Shown here in pieces: positions 29,501 to 38,254 of a DNA stretch of 64,000 bases; position 1 is the stretch's first letter, and each line of letters opens with the position of its first letter. A program made the translations under genes and the position numbers. The notes under the pieces were generated by a model. That model was not told the origin of the DNA, ran no database searches, and saw only the letters and a list, made by a program, of their open reading frames with translations. The stretch comes from a virus: positions 1 to 64,000 of the IMG/VR virus record IMGVR_UViG_3300032116_000089, one strand, 5' to 3'.

Positions 29501-32500
29501 TATAAAACCTATGGCGGCACCGGCAGTTGCGCCACCGGCTCTTACAACATTTGCGCCTTCTAGTCCAGCTTTTTTACCGGCAATTTCTTCTGCTTTTGCG
29601 ACATTTCCGCTGTCAATTGCCCCCTTTAGTTGATTATCGTAATCATATAAACTAGTTATCACAGAATTAAAAGCTTGAGTGGCAATATAAGCAGATCCTG
29701 CGATGGCAATAAGTGGACCAGCAAGTGCAGTTGCATTTTGAGTAAGAGCGCCAATTGAAGAACTAGCAGATCCTAATGAACTACCTAAAGAAGTTAAACC
29801 TTTGCCAAGCGTGGGAGATAAACTAGATACAGAAGATCCCGCTCTCATTAAACCTCTACCGCCTTGAAGTGCAGCACTTCTTCCGAATTTACTTGCTCCT
29901 TTTATACCTTTCCCACCAAGAAAATCCATCATACTTTGTGAATTTAATTTTACACCAAATGCCTCTAAGGCAAATCCTACCGCTGTAATAGTTGTGATTA
30001 ACCCCAAGATGCTATGAGCCATTTTTAATGCGCCAGATGAAGATTCATCAAGTGCTGGTAAAAATCCTTGAACTATACTAACGCCCATAGAAGCTACCAT
30101 CATTTTATTACCAGCCGCAACACCCATTGCGCTTTTTGCGGCAGAGTTTTGCGCTTTGGTATTAGCGTTAACAGATGCGGTATTGGTATTTACACCACCA
30201 ACTTTGCTACCCATAGTTGCACCCATAGTAGCAAAACCACCACTTGGAGTAGCAGACGGTGATGTAGTTTGGATCGGCCTCCTTGGAGAAGGTGCGGCTG
30301 ATGGTATGGATATAGGATTGCTAGCTTTAATGTCTCTTGAATTTTTAGCAAGAGCATTAACATATTGTTCTGCGGCACTTCGTATTTTATCTTGTGACGC
30401 TCCACTTTTCTGTAGTTGTTGTAAGTTATAGAACATACTGTCTACTACATCTATATTGACCGCAACAGAGCGTCGATTTAGTTTGGCATTCTCATCTATG
30501 ATTGCAGAAAAGCCGGGTAACACACTGTTTAAATAAACTAACTGTCTTTGATATTTTTGTGTAACGCTTTCACCACCAACGGCGCTTTTTGCTAATGAAT
30601 TCAAACCTAGAGCAAGTTTTGTAAAACCTCCAGCAGTAACTCTATCCAAAACTGATGCCATCTTCAGTGCAGCTACATCTAATTTTCTAGCACCTTCAAA
30701 AGACAATTTTTGTGCTGGAAGATCAAAAGCGGGTCTAGCGGGCTTGGCTCCGCTGCCAGATGTACCGGTAGCAAATCGCTGTACAATTCCGCCCTTGGCA
30801 TATTTACCAACTTTATTCATACGGTTTAGATTACCGTAACCAATCCTCTGAGCGGATGAACGATTTACAACAAACTCACCGGGAGTTAATAGGGCTGGAA
30901 CAGTATCTGTACCAACACCTCCACCAGTAGCATATCTGCGGCGTCTTATAGTTGCATCAACAATTTTCTTTTCTCTGCTTCTACCTTCATAATCTCCAAT
31001 AGATTTTCCGGTTTTCTTTTTCACCGCTTCATCAATTCTATCTTGTCTTTCAAACTTTGCCGCCTCAACAGCATCAAGTAAGGGAGAACTTATTCTCTTT
31101 GGTAATAAATTCATTTTTTTGATTTCAGAATCCGACATGATAAAATCTCGCCATCCTGTTGATTGGCGTTGATCAAGCATATCTTTTAGTTTTTCTACTG
31201 TTATATTTCGTTGTTTTGCTGCCGCAATAAGAGAATCTTCATCAAATGCCATACTTCGCTTGGGCAATTCATTGCCGACCCCACCACCATCGGCAAATTT
31301 TTGAATTATACCGCCAAAGTGTTTTCGTTGACCAGTTGTTCTTAAACTAACACCGCCCTTATAGCCATTAATAATATCATTAGCTAATTTTCTTTGTATA
31401 TTACCACCAACTTCACCGTAACTACGCTTGGCTTCAGCTTTAATCAACTTATTTACTTGTGCTTGACTACCAAACAAAGTCCCAAGCTTGTCTTTATTTT
31501 GAGATATTGCAGATCTTGGGAAGTCAAAATTTGCTCTACCACCAGCGGCTGTTGCTCCCGTAAAAGCTGAGATCATCGCTTCAAATAAATAACCTTCTAT
31601 AGTACTTCTGACTTGATTATCCGACTGAATTTTGCCAACTATGCCGGTCATCAATTTTTCATTTGTGTTTAATCCCGGCGGTAAATCAAGTAATCCTTGA
31701 GATACAACAGAATTGATAGTAGAATTTACTCCAGTAGAAATACCATCTAAAAATCCCTTATGAGCAGCTGCTGCATATTTAGCATTATTTTCTAAATTTC
31801 TTTTTCCTTCTTCCATTCCGGGATAGAATACTGGATAAGTAGCGGGATTTATAACAGCGTTAACACCGCCTTTGATTTCGTCTGGCGACAAACCGGCTTG
31901 AGAGGCAGAAATCTTAGCATATTTATTGCCAGCAGGAAGTGTGAATGGGAATGGTTGAGTTGCAGAATAACCTCCTTCAGATCCCTTTGGTGGAGTTAAT
32001 ACAAATGCGCCTATCTGCCCATCATTTACATCAAACTGTATGTTACCAGCACCAGCGACATCTTTATTTACGCCATATTTTCCATCTCTTTTTTTTGTAC
32101 TTTTTAGTTTTTGTGTGGCACCAACGATAGCTCTACCGCCGTTAGCATAACGATTTTGGTTCATAGCCGCCAAAGTACCAGCACCCATTTTATTAACACT
32201 GCTCTTGCGTATTACGAATTCTCCGGGTTGTAACATCGCTGGAACAGTATCTCTATTACCACTGCCGGGAACTAATCCGCCTCTAGCAAAACCAAGAACT
32301 TTACCGCCCTTGTTGTAAGTTCTTCCAGATGTTGCGCCGCTCATTATACCACCAAAAAAACCTCCTAAACCTTTAGCAATTTTGAAAGCCGCAAGAGCGG
32401 CCAATAAAGGCAGTAGAGGTTTAATAGAATCAGCAATCTTGATTAAAGCCGATGCCAATGACAACGCAGTATTTGCCATTACTTGGAAAGTAGATGTTTC

Positions 32501-33661
32501 TGTTATACTACGAATTAGAGCAAGGAATTCTTCTTTTACCTTCATAATTCTAATAGCAAGTGCCGCTTGTGCAGATGCGGCGTCATTAGTAAGAGAATCA
32601 TTTGCTTTTGTTGCAACATTCAAAGCCTGTTGAGCAGTCGTAAATTGCTGTAAAAGTGGCAACACTTTGCCAATTTGACGAAAGCCACCAAGTTCTTCAG
32701 CGATGCTAATAAATGTGAGGTCGCCTTCTCCTAATCCAGCTAAAGCCTGACTTAATCGTTTTATGGCTTCATAGGGACCAACGAACTTACCATTCAAATC
32801 TACAAGTTCTACACCAAACTGTTTTAAGAATTCAATAGTTTTTGGTCGCTGAATACGTGTGAAGATAGTACGTAAACCAGTACCAATACTTTCTGCACTT
32901 TCTCGCGTTGTTGCTCTAACGCTAGTAAATAGTGCCAGTAGTTCATTTAAACTGCCGCCAGAAGCTTTAAACACGCCGCCAGTTCTACGAATAACGTCAA
33001 TTAAGTCACTTGCTTCTACAGCGAAAGCGCCAGCAACAGCATTAATGGACCCTAACTGTGCTTCTAAAGCGCCTACACCTTGTTGAAATTGTGCTAAAAT
33101 AGCAATAGCACCTTCTGCTGTTTCAGTAATACTATCAAAGTTAGGAGCAAGCGCAGCTTTTGCTAGAGTTCTTAAAGCTACGGCAGTATCTTCAGCAGTT
33201 AAACCGGCCTGTGCTAATACTGTAGAAACTTCTAATAAATCTGAGGATGCAACGCCAAAACCGGTAGACAAACTAGTAATTTGTTTAGTAAGGCCACGAA
33301 GCTGACTAATGCTTTTACCAGTTACCTGAGATACTTTAATCAATTGACGTTCAAAGTCAATAGCATCTTGTACAGCATTTCCAAGAGTGTTAGTAAATAA
33401 ACTAACTGCTCTGGTTGCTACAGAAAAAGCAGCAAACCGCCGAACAGAAAGGGAAAAAGCTTTTCCCATTCTTTCAGCGGCTGTTGTTGCTTGATTGGTA
33501 GATTGAGTTACTTGCTGTAATTGACGCTGTGCTTGTGCAGACCCCTGCACTTGTACATTAACATTAACCCCACTTAACTGGGATTGTATTTGTTGTACAA
33601 CTTGCCTAACGTTATTTGGAGCTTGTAATTGTAATTGTGCGGTCAGTACGAATCTTGACAT
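26576..33661 (-). CDS. Tail tape measure protein
   Basis: 2361 residues, AAAGGAG ribosome site. After an N-terminal Gln-rich helix, residues about 85-390 form a phage tail tape measure (TP901-type) core, including FERQLIKVSQVTGKSISQLR and ELGGFRQIGKVLPLLQQFT. A module D-T-V-P-A-x-L-x-P-G-E-F-V-x occurs three times, near residues 474, 927 and 2219, each next to a Gly-rich stretch. Near residue 1390 lies a glycine-zipper hydrophobic stretch (GGPIGAAIGAALGAGVATLV). Residues about 1500-2150 are long coiled-coil helices. In the family it sets tail length and is ejected with DNA; at about 0.15 nm per residue the tail would be near 350 nm. It follows the chaperone pair and precedes tail-tip genes, the canonical order. 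Confidence 0.95.
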   Translation of the reverse strand: MSRFVLTAQLQLQAPNNVRQVVQQIQSQLSGVNVNVQVQGSAQAQRQLQQVTQSTNQATTAAERMGKAFSLSVRRFAAFSVATRAVSLFTNTLGNAVQDAIDFERQLIKVSQVTGKSISQLRGLTKQITSLSTGFGVASSDLLEVSTVLAQAGLTAEDTAVALRTLAKAALAPNFDSITETAEGAIAILAQFQQGVGALEAQLGSINAVAGAFAVEASDLIDVIRRTGGVFKASGGSLNELLALFTSVRATTRESAESIGTGLRTIFTRIQRPKTIEFLKQFGVELVDLNGKFVGPYEAIKRLSQALAGLGEGDLTFISIAEELGGFRQIGKVLPLLQQFTTAQQALNVATKANDSLTNDAASAQAALAIRIMKVKEEFLALIRSITETSTFQVMANTALSLASALIKIADSIKPLLPLLAALAAFKIAKGLGGFFGGIMSGATSGRTYNKGGKVLGFARGGLVPGSGNRDTVPAMLQPGEFVIRKSSVNKMGAGTLAAMNQNRYANGGRAIVGATQKLKSTKKRDGKYGVNKDVAGAGNIQFDVNDGQIGAFVLTPPKGSEGGYSATQPFPFTLPAGNKYAKISASQAGLSPDEIKGGVNAVINPATYPVFYPGMEEGKRNLENNAKYAAAAHKGFLDGISTGVNSTINSVVSQGLLDLPPGLNTNEKLMTGIVGKIQSDNQVRSTIEGYLFEAMISAFTGATAAGGRANFDFPRSAISQNKDKLGTLFGSQAQVNKLIKAEAKRSYGEVGGNIQRKLANDIINGYKGGVSLRTTGQRKHFGGIIQKFADGGGVGNELPKRSMAFDEDSLIAAAKQRNITVEKLKDMLDQRQSTGWRDFIMSDSEIKKMNLLPKRISSPLLDAVEAAKFERQDRIDEAVKKKTGKSIGDYEGRSREKKIVDATIRRRRYATGGGVGTDTVPALLTPGEFVVNRSSAQRIGYGNLNRMNKVGKYAKGGIVQRFATGTSGSGAKPARPAFDLPAQKLSFEGARKLDVAALKMASVLDRVTAGGFTKLALGLNSLAKSAVGGESVTQKYQRQLVYLNSVLPGFSAIIDENAKLNRRSVAVNIDVVDSMFYNLQQLQKSGASQDKIRSAAEQYVNALAKNSRDIKASNPISIPSAAPSPRRPIQTTSPSATPSGGFATMGATMGSKVGGVNTNTASVNANTKAQNSAAKSAMGVAAGNKMMVASMGVSIVQGFLPALDESSSGALKMAHSILGLITTITAVGFALEAFGVKLNSQSMMDFLGGKGIKGASKFGRSAALQGGRGLMRAGSSVSSLSPTLGKGLTSLGSSLGSASSSIGALTQNATALAGPLIAIAGSAYIATQAFNSVITSLYDYDNQLKGAIDSGNVAKAEEIAGKKAGLEGANVVRAGGATAGAAIGFILGGPIGAAIGAALGAGVATLVTGAISGIFGEAGDRFLAGIGTLFGGATYDSAVALAAAQAGAVKTQKALEQAQKTATSAMNDFSNGSITASEALSRIRSKTAEVSKQEKRTTDFVRENLKNRSQYNGLLSGGSVAGSLGSAAKGSFAGPIGQIAGLLGGEGALRDVYTLGGLLGESSSVRNERLSKENVEQINSSAKQQAEAFNIESPARQAAIRSRIVRGGKTEDIRKEATGDLQSRISELRVLGSDLDLAGDKKGAEAARSAAAQMAEQLDQVNEEIKNIEKEVKRAKESFQAMNLGLRSADATASALSASMSRFTAGLEVGGSTFVSDVEFLQESISSAAQAMNPDEIRDAAQNVANNLRGMGVSPQMVAKFEGNVAAFTQAQANYNQAFENVKNSMKEADFKDLSSDEIKKRMAEELASGLGPGVSDEARENLTKVVKNMNLEDSDIDKIIAGDLSAFGDKLTEEQKKMFEPIQKIAQERAKAEQVLTEFTKKRIDAERNLVAAQQEAIDLLSEGREIQAKYGGQAVSMQEKRGNLLAKSNVEASRLGLTSMRTGDAGELRRRNAEIRGRFSQIESQRTSQGGMAGTAGVTADETQKDLQKAYKTQIDTIRGLIKLEEEQLKITEEKNKLEKDSMESLVKGDVEAFFKQQSAVGATAAIASGDQRLMNQYGAEALGTAALDIKRQQDAGVQTLYGQRLAGAGGLTEAASSAALSARGVTDMRAAQVMAGTTAEEEASKARLRELGGMLGETGELGAEMAEMQVQTATINVNSAQLKFNEVLERGNKAAEKANRAENMPAVAKARGGLIYANRGIFVPRGTDTVPAMLTPGEFVVNRGAVQRGNNLQILQAMNGGAGVSNSDGGAAMMARGGMVRYRQEGSSSPEAPSQGMTNFVAALENFNRVLSENVQSLRDTKISIKLDSTSVSINLNDGGLLKALTGQVKQELFGLIENQFKVVDGGRLKRTDGGIV

Positions 33662-33693
33662 AATTCTCCTTTACTGATGCCACACAACCCTGT

Positions 33694-34581
33694 CTATTCA
33701 CTTTCCGTTGCTATTGACTTCTTTTTTTTAGTTGGTTTTTCTGACTGCTCTGTATCGTCTGGCTTTATTTCTTTGTTGTCATCATCTAGATAAGTGACTT
33801 CTGGTATATAATTACCATTTTCGTCCAACGGATTACCATCCTTATCTACCCTATTTCCTTGATCGTTTAGCCAGTATCCTTGCTTGTCTATTCTGCGACC
33901 ATCTGTGTCTACAGTCTCACCCTTGTCGTTAACTAAGCTAAGATCCTCATTAACGAAATGGAACATTTTAAGGAATTTATTTTCTGGTAATTTGGCTTCG
34001 AAATCCTTATCAACAGAATACATCATTCCGGCTAATGTTGATGCCGCCATAAAAGCGATTTCATCATCTCCGCGCTCTTTATAGTCTTCTATATCATTAT
34101 ACACTTTCTGACCATTTTCGTAAAACGCAGAATTAGCAACTAGATAATCAAAACGAACATTATCTGATATGGACTCTGCGGTATTTTGCTCTAGACTCAT
34201 TTTTTCAGCAATCAAGTCACGAAGTTCATTTCGCTTAATTCTCATCTGTATAGCAATTCGTTTGCCCTCAGAAGCTTTTAGCTTTTTACCGCCGTTACCA
34301 CTAACGTAAAGTTGTTTTTCTAAATCGGCAATTTCTTGAACAGTTTTCTTTTGTTCTTCGTCCTTACCTTCGTCCCAAATACCTTGCTGCTTCATGAACT
34401 TTTCAAGTTCTTTCTTAGTCATAATTCCATCCCTTACGCAATCTGTCCAAGCTTTTGCTCCAACTCTTTGGGCTTGAGAGATTAAATTACTACTGGGGCG
34501 TTTAACAGTTAGTTTAATTGTTTCTTCTTTTCCATTTCGTGTTCTTTTAACTTCTACTGATTTTTCCTTTTCCTGTGACAT
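33694..34581 (-). CDS. Tail assembly chaperone-like protein B
   Basis: 295 residues from ATG 34581 with a near-perfect GGAGG five nt upstream; a TTG further upstream (34593) is not preferred. After a basic N-terminus, GIMTKKELEKFMKQQGIW (about residues 54-71), a Lys/Glu helix, and FDYLVANSAFYENGQKVYND mirror segments of the 346-residue protein encoded two genes upstream, so the two are paralogues. A C-terminal segment has five tandem DxxG-type repeats (KGETVDTDGRRIDKQGYWLN, DQGNRVDKDGNPLDENGNY). It lies directly before the tape measure, where tail assembly chaperones are found in tailed phages. It lacks the classic slippery frameshift arrangement and is a separate gene. Confidence 0.6.
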   Translation of the reverse strand: MSQEKEKSVEVKRTRNGKEETIKLTVKRPSSNLISQAQRVGAKAWTDCVRDGIMTKKELEKFMKQQGIWDEGKDEEQKKTVQEIADLEKQLYVSGNGGKKLKASEGKRIAIQMRIKRNELRDLIAEKMSLEQNTAESISDNVRFDYLVANSAFYENGQKVYNDIEDYKERGDDEIAFMAASTLAGMMYSVDKDFEAKLPENKFLKMFHFVNEDLSLVNDKGETVDTDGRRIDKQGYWLNDQGNRVDKDGNPLDENGNYIPEVTYLDDDNKEIKPDDTEQSEKPTKKKKSIATESE

Positions 34582-34593
34582 ATTTTCCTCCAA

Positions 34594-34929
34594 TTATTTA
34601 TTGTTAGGGGTAACTACGGGTATTTTGATTTGATATCTTAACCATTCTATATCATATTGAGCTAATTCAGCATCAATATTACGAGCTTGATTATTTCCAC
34701 GATCTAGTATTTCTGATCTCACTTTATTGTATAAAGTCTTCATTAACTCTTGGTCTTTTGTAAGCTGTCCACCAGACTCGCTGTTCCATAAAAAACTAAA
34801 ATTTTCTTCTATTGTACTTAATGCGCCTATCATAGTTGTCTGAATTTTCTTTTTAAGTATCTTGGACAATCTATCTTTTGATTCAGCTTTATATTTTGAA
34901 TCTCTTATTTTCTTATAATCTGGTTCCAT
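34594..34929 (-). CDS. Conserved small phage protein between the chaperone paralogues
   Basis: 111 residues with AGGAGGATAAT before ATG. The segment TTMIGALSTIEENFSFLW, then NKVRSEILDRGNNQARNID and ELAQYDIEWLRYQIKIP, is predicted all-helical and resembles a small protein I associate with the tail-chaperone block of other large phages; this is recall, not a search. It lies between the two paralogous chaperone-like genes. A role as an assembly partner is inferred. Confidence 0.55.
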   Translation of the reverse strand: MEPDYKKIRDSKYKAESKDRLSKILKKKIQTTMIGALSTIEENFSFLWNSESGGQLTKDQELMKTLYNKVRSEILDRGNNQARNIDAELAQYDIEWLRYQIKIPVVTPNNK

Positions 34930-34930
34930 A

Positions 34931-35971
34931 TTATCCTCCTATTTTTCCTCTCATTTGATTAGTAGCCATCATCTGTATATTGCGTTTTTGATCTGGTAAA
35001 TTTTGATCTTGTATTGTTCCATGTTTTTCAATAGCGGACTGTCTTTGTTTTTTAATCATTTTGCCCATTGGGTCATTCATATCATTAATTTTTGAAGCAC
35101 GATCCTTATTAGAGACTATGAAAACTTCTGATGAATTTTTAATCTTTTCATTATTGGTTTCAGTGTCAAATTCTTTTTCTAATCTTTCTTTTTCACGTTT
35201 TTGATTTTGGATTATAAACCAACCGTCAAGCATATCATCGTCTTCTATAACTTCCTTTTCTGGACATTCTAATGACTCTTGTATATTATCATACATTTGT
35301 GACCAGACTAACAAATTTTTTTGATTATATGTCAATTCAGTATTGGGGGGATTGCAAAATAGTGGGGAGTTTGAATTTTCTCTTACTACCCATAAAGATT
35401 TCCAAGGGTCATTGCGGGCTATGTCTCTAGACTTTTTTTCTGATAAAAAGTGTGACTGCCACTCATCTATGACATATTGCAATGATATATCTTCAAAATC
35501 ATAGATCTTGTTTTCACGATATGTCGTATTTTTGATTATCCACATGAGTCTTTCAGTGGATGCAATGCCCTCGCATGTATTTTGATGATACATGTATTTT
35601 TTGTTTAGATGAGAAGATAACTGTGACTCACCTGCGCGAAGATATTTTCTTATACTATTGACCATATTTTTATCCCTACGAGCGTTGTAAATTTCTACTT
35701 TTAAACGCTCAATATCCTTTTTTAACCCTTCTTCTCTTTTATCGTCGTGAGGTGTCCATAGTTCATTTTCTAACATCCACTCATTAACATCTTCTTCGGT
35801 CATCATTTCTTCTGACAGGGCGTTATCATAGGCTCGTTGATATATTTGACAAGATTTAAAAGATTGATCAATTGTGAGTGGGCGTACTTCTAGATCTATA
35901 TCCTTATAATTTATGAATACTTTACCAGATCTTACCATAGAAACGAAAAACTCCCGCTCATGATGCTTCAT
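34931..35971 (-). CDS. Tail assembly chaperone-like protein A
   Basis: 346 residues. MMTEEDVNEWMLENELW (about residues 56-72), a long Lys/Arg helix (residues about 80-125) and ERLMWIIKNTTYRENKIYDF (about 142-161) align with the paralogue two genes downstream. The protein ends in a mixed-charge, flexible tail. Such long helical proteins in tandem before the tape measure are consistent with tail assembly chaperones or a soluble tail-assembly factor. The start codon at 35971 sits inside a hairpin, and the 3' arm of that hairpin encodes residues 4-7 (see terminator). The family placement is inference from context and recalled similarity to chaperone-region proteins of other large phages. Confidence 0.6.
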   Translation of the reverse strand: MKHHEREFFVSMVRSGKVFINYKDIDLEVRPLTIDQSFKSCQIYQRAYDNALSEEMMTEEDVNEWMLENELWTPHDDKREEGLKKDIERLKVEIYNARRDKNMVNSIRKYLRAGESQLSSHLNKKYMYHQNTCEGIASTERLMWIIKNTTYRENKIYDFEDISLQYVIDEWQSHFLSEKKSRDIARNDPWKSLWVVRENSNSPLFCNPPNTELTYNQKNLLVWSQMYDNIQESLECPEKEVIEDDDMLDGWFIIQNQKREKERLEKEFDTETNNEKIKNSSEVFIVSNKDRASKINDMNDPMGKMIKKQRQSAIEKHGTIQDQNLPDQKRNIQMMATNQMRGKIGG

Positions 35972-35994
35972 ACAGCTTTCTCATAAGCGGGAGT
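35946..35994 (-). terminator. Intrinsic terminator/attenuator overlapping the chaperone start codon
   Basis: Minus-strand ACTCCCGCT at 35986-35994 pairs with AGCGGGAGT at 35950-35958 (9 bp, then one mismatch and 4 more bp), followed by TTTTT at 35946-35950. The ATG at 35971 lies in the loop, and the 3' arm encodes H-E-R-E of the chaperone. It separates the tail-tube candidate from the downstream chaperone and tape-measure genes. Confidence 0.85.
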
Positions 35995-36042
35995 CTCATT
36001 TTTGTATCCTTAAAAATTCCTAATTATTTAGCTATGAGGTAA

Positions 36043-37239
36043 TCAAGGAGTACCGTTATAAATTGGCTCATAGTCTGGATTGTCTTTACTAGCAATTAAA
36101 TCTTGGGGATGTGTTACAGTTAAACTATTATAGGTAGAATAACTATATGTGATAGTAGCATTGCCACCACCAGCATCACCACCAGTATAATTTACTGATG
36201 ATAATCTACTCTTAGTACCTAAATCAAAAACAGTACCATCGTGTAGTCTTATAACGATTGTTTCTTCTGCTGTATTGTTGCCGTAGTTCTTTTCGCCAAC
36301 GTCGAAGCCGTCTTTACTGGTATCGCCTTCTTCGTAAGCGTTGATAAAATCGCCACTGACAGCAATAACTTCAAACTCAGAAGTTACTTCTACGGGGAAA
36401 TTTGCAAATCTATAGTATGGTGATTTTCTGCCAAGTTCTTGAATACTTTCTCTGTTTAAATCGCAGTTAATAGAGCAATTCTGTACGTGTACTCTATTTG
36501 TATTGTTAGAGCTATTGTAAGCATTACCCGCCGTGGCTGACTGAGTTACACCAAAAATTGATAATGGTAATATAGAATTTTTAATATCTACATTTTCTCT
36601 ACGCTGAACGCCACCGTAGAATGATCCAGTTTGTAAATTCTTTGGAGCATCCAAACCGTCGCCAGCAGTAGTAGAATCATCAAGTTGATTTGCTACTGAG
36701 GCTGAAAACTTTGTTGGAGTAATTGACCAAGCTTTATGATTACCAACTAGTGTTAACGACTCTGTGCAATTGCCATCTACTGGGAGAGTAAAGCCAATAC
36801 TACTAACATACATGCCGCTCATTTGTACTTCGACTAGGGCGTTGGCGTCGGTGTCGCCAATATTTTCTACAGTCTCTGGGAAAATACCTAGATAAACATT
36901 TGTTCTCTGTTTTGAACGTGCCACAAGAGATAATTTAGCAGCGCTAGTCAAAGTTTCTTCATCAACTCCGCATGTAGCAACGTGATACATCAGAGGATAA
37001 CCATCAAGAACCTTTTCTAAGGTTACTTCAATATCTGGTACGCCTTCGATATTTTCATAAATATGGATCTGACCTAATTCGAAAACTTGTTCTAGATTGA
37101 ATGTTGTGTTTAGGCCAACGCTCTGAACGCCATGAAGCACCTGCACGTTGTTACTGGTAACAGTTAGTGTGCCAGCATTATCATATAGTGGCTCAAGAGC
37201 AACGGCTTGGCAAGCGTAGAAAATTCTATTGTTGGGCAT
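36043..37239 (-). CDS. Putative major tail (tube) protein
   Basis: 398 residues, GGAGAG ribosome site and a late-promoter-like element 34 nt upstream. The N-terminal half (TLTVTSNNVQVLHGVQSVGL, then VFELGQIHIYENIEGVPDI and VTLEKVLDGYPLMYH) resembles a tail-tube-like beta-barrel with Leu/Gln/Ile-rich strands around a symmetric central channel. The following SFYGGVQRREN region and an INCDLNRESIQELGR insertion would be the outer domain. It immediately precedes the chaperone-tape-measure block, and the terminator at 35946-35994 sits between them; a high-expression tube gene with attenuated downstream genes would fit. No sheath gene sits next to it. Confidence 0.7.
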   Translation of the reverse strand: MPNNRIFYACQAVALEPLYDNAGTLTVTSNNVQVLHGVQSVGLNTTFNLEQVFELGQIHIYENIEGVPDIEVTLEKVLDGYPLMYHVATCGVDEETLTSAAKLSLVARSKQRTNVYLGIFPETVENIGDTDANALVEVQMSGMYVSSIGFTLPVDGNCTESLTLVGNHKAWSITPTKFSASVANQLDDSTTAGDGLDAPKNLQTGSFYGGVQRRENVDIKNSILPLSIFGVTQSATAGNAYNSSNNTNRVHVQNCSINCDLNRESIQELGRKSPYYRFANFPVEVTSEFEVIAVSGDFINAYEEGDTSKDGFDVGEKNYGNNTAEETIVIRLHDGTVFDLGTKSRLSSVNYTGGDAGGGNATITYSYSTYNSLTVTHPQDLIASKDNPDYEPIYNGTP

Positions 37240-37273
37240 AATTCTCTCCTATTTTAAGATGGTAAGCTCTAGT

Positions 37274-37284
37274 TACTTATACAC
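37274..37284 (-). promoter_or_regulatory. Late-promoter-like element (copy 2)
   Basis: Minus strand GTGTATAAGTA preceded by TTTTG, 34 nt before ATG 37239 of the tail-tube candidate. It matches the consensus except that the WTAY part reads AGTA. Confidence 0.55.
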
Positions 37285-37294
37285 CAAAACTATA

Positions 37295-38254
37295 TTAAAC
37301 TTCTATTGTTTCTAGTGTCAGCCGCACAATTCCAGCAAAAAAGTTGCTATTTATTAACTTCATGTCTTGAACAGAGGAATTTTTTAATCGTACCCTTCCA
37401 CGGGCATAATTATGGATCAAATCTGGATATCTCAATGCTCCAGAAACTGGAAATCCCATATAATCTAATGGAAAAGCTCCGCTGCTGGCTATGGAGTTAC
37501 TATTAAACATATATATAGTCTTATCATTTTGTAATGACATAATATCTACTAATTTATTTCTAGTATATTCATCTTCGGCTAAACAGTGAAATAAAACATC
37601 AGTTTCAACAAATTGACCACCGCCTAACTGATATCCACGTATATTTCTACGAGGAACAATTTCTATAGCTATGGTTGGAAGTTGCATCCTAGCTTCTGCT
37701 GGTAATTCATATTTAGCTTTATTAAGACTGCCGCCAACTGGCTCTAAAGAAGAATATTGAACTTCGGCTAACCAAGGTAGACTATTGGCATATACCACGT
37801 TGATGTATTTATAACTATATTCGGCCTGTACGACACTACCTGTCGGTATAGGATTGTTGAAAATTACTCTACCATTGTAATAATCAACTTTATGCGCATA
37901 TGTTCCACTCGTATTACTTGGATGGAAGGTGCCGTTCACGTAAACTCCAGATATACCGGGTATTGCTCTACTAGGGCCAATAATTGGTGGAGGTGAGTAA
38001 GATACTCCACTTTGCCAAACCCAATTCTTTCTAAAGCCTTCCCAAACTTTTCCACTTGGATATGTAGGGCTAGGAGAAATATTTAACCTACTATAATCTA
38101 CTGAGTCTGGAGAATTCTCGCCTATGGTAACATTCATATAGTTACCTTTTTCTAGCAATGACCAATCTAAAAACTCAATAATATTATCTTGTAATTCATT
38201 GTTTAATGTATTTTGAAATACATTATCAAATCCCTTTAGTTCAAGATATGACAT
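37295..38254 (-). CDS. Conserved neck/tail structural protein
   Basis: 319 residues, TAATG-coupled to the neighbouring 209-residue gene. It has a helical N-terminus (FDNVFQNTLNNELQDNIIEF) followed by an extended beta region, including PGISGVYVNGTFHPSN, GRVIFNNPIPTGSVVQAEYS and LPTIAIEIVPRRNIRGYQLG. This combination resembles tail completion or neck proteins encoded just upstream of major tail proteins in large phages, but I cannot name the family. Its position between neck-type genes and the tail-tube candidate supports a tail-terminator or head-tail-joining role. Confidence 0.55.
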   Translation of the reverse strand: MSYLELKGFDNVFQNTLNNELQDNIIEFLDWSLLEKGNYMNVTIGENSPDSVDYSRLNISPSPTYPSGKVWEGFRKNWVWQSGVSYSPPPIIGPSRAIPGISGVYVNGTFHPSNTSGTYAHKVDYYNGRVIFNNPIPTGSVVQAEYSYKYINVVYANSLPWLAEVQYSSLEPVGGSLNKAKYELPAEARMQLPTIAIEIVPRRNIRGYQLGGGQFVETDVLFHCLAEDEYTRNKLVDIMSLQNDKTIYMFNSNSIASSGAFPLDYMGFPVSGALRYPDLIHNYARGRVRLKNSSVQDMKLINSNFFAGIVRLTLETIEV

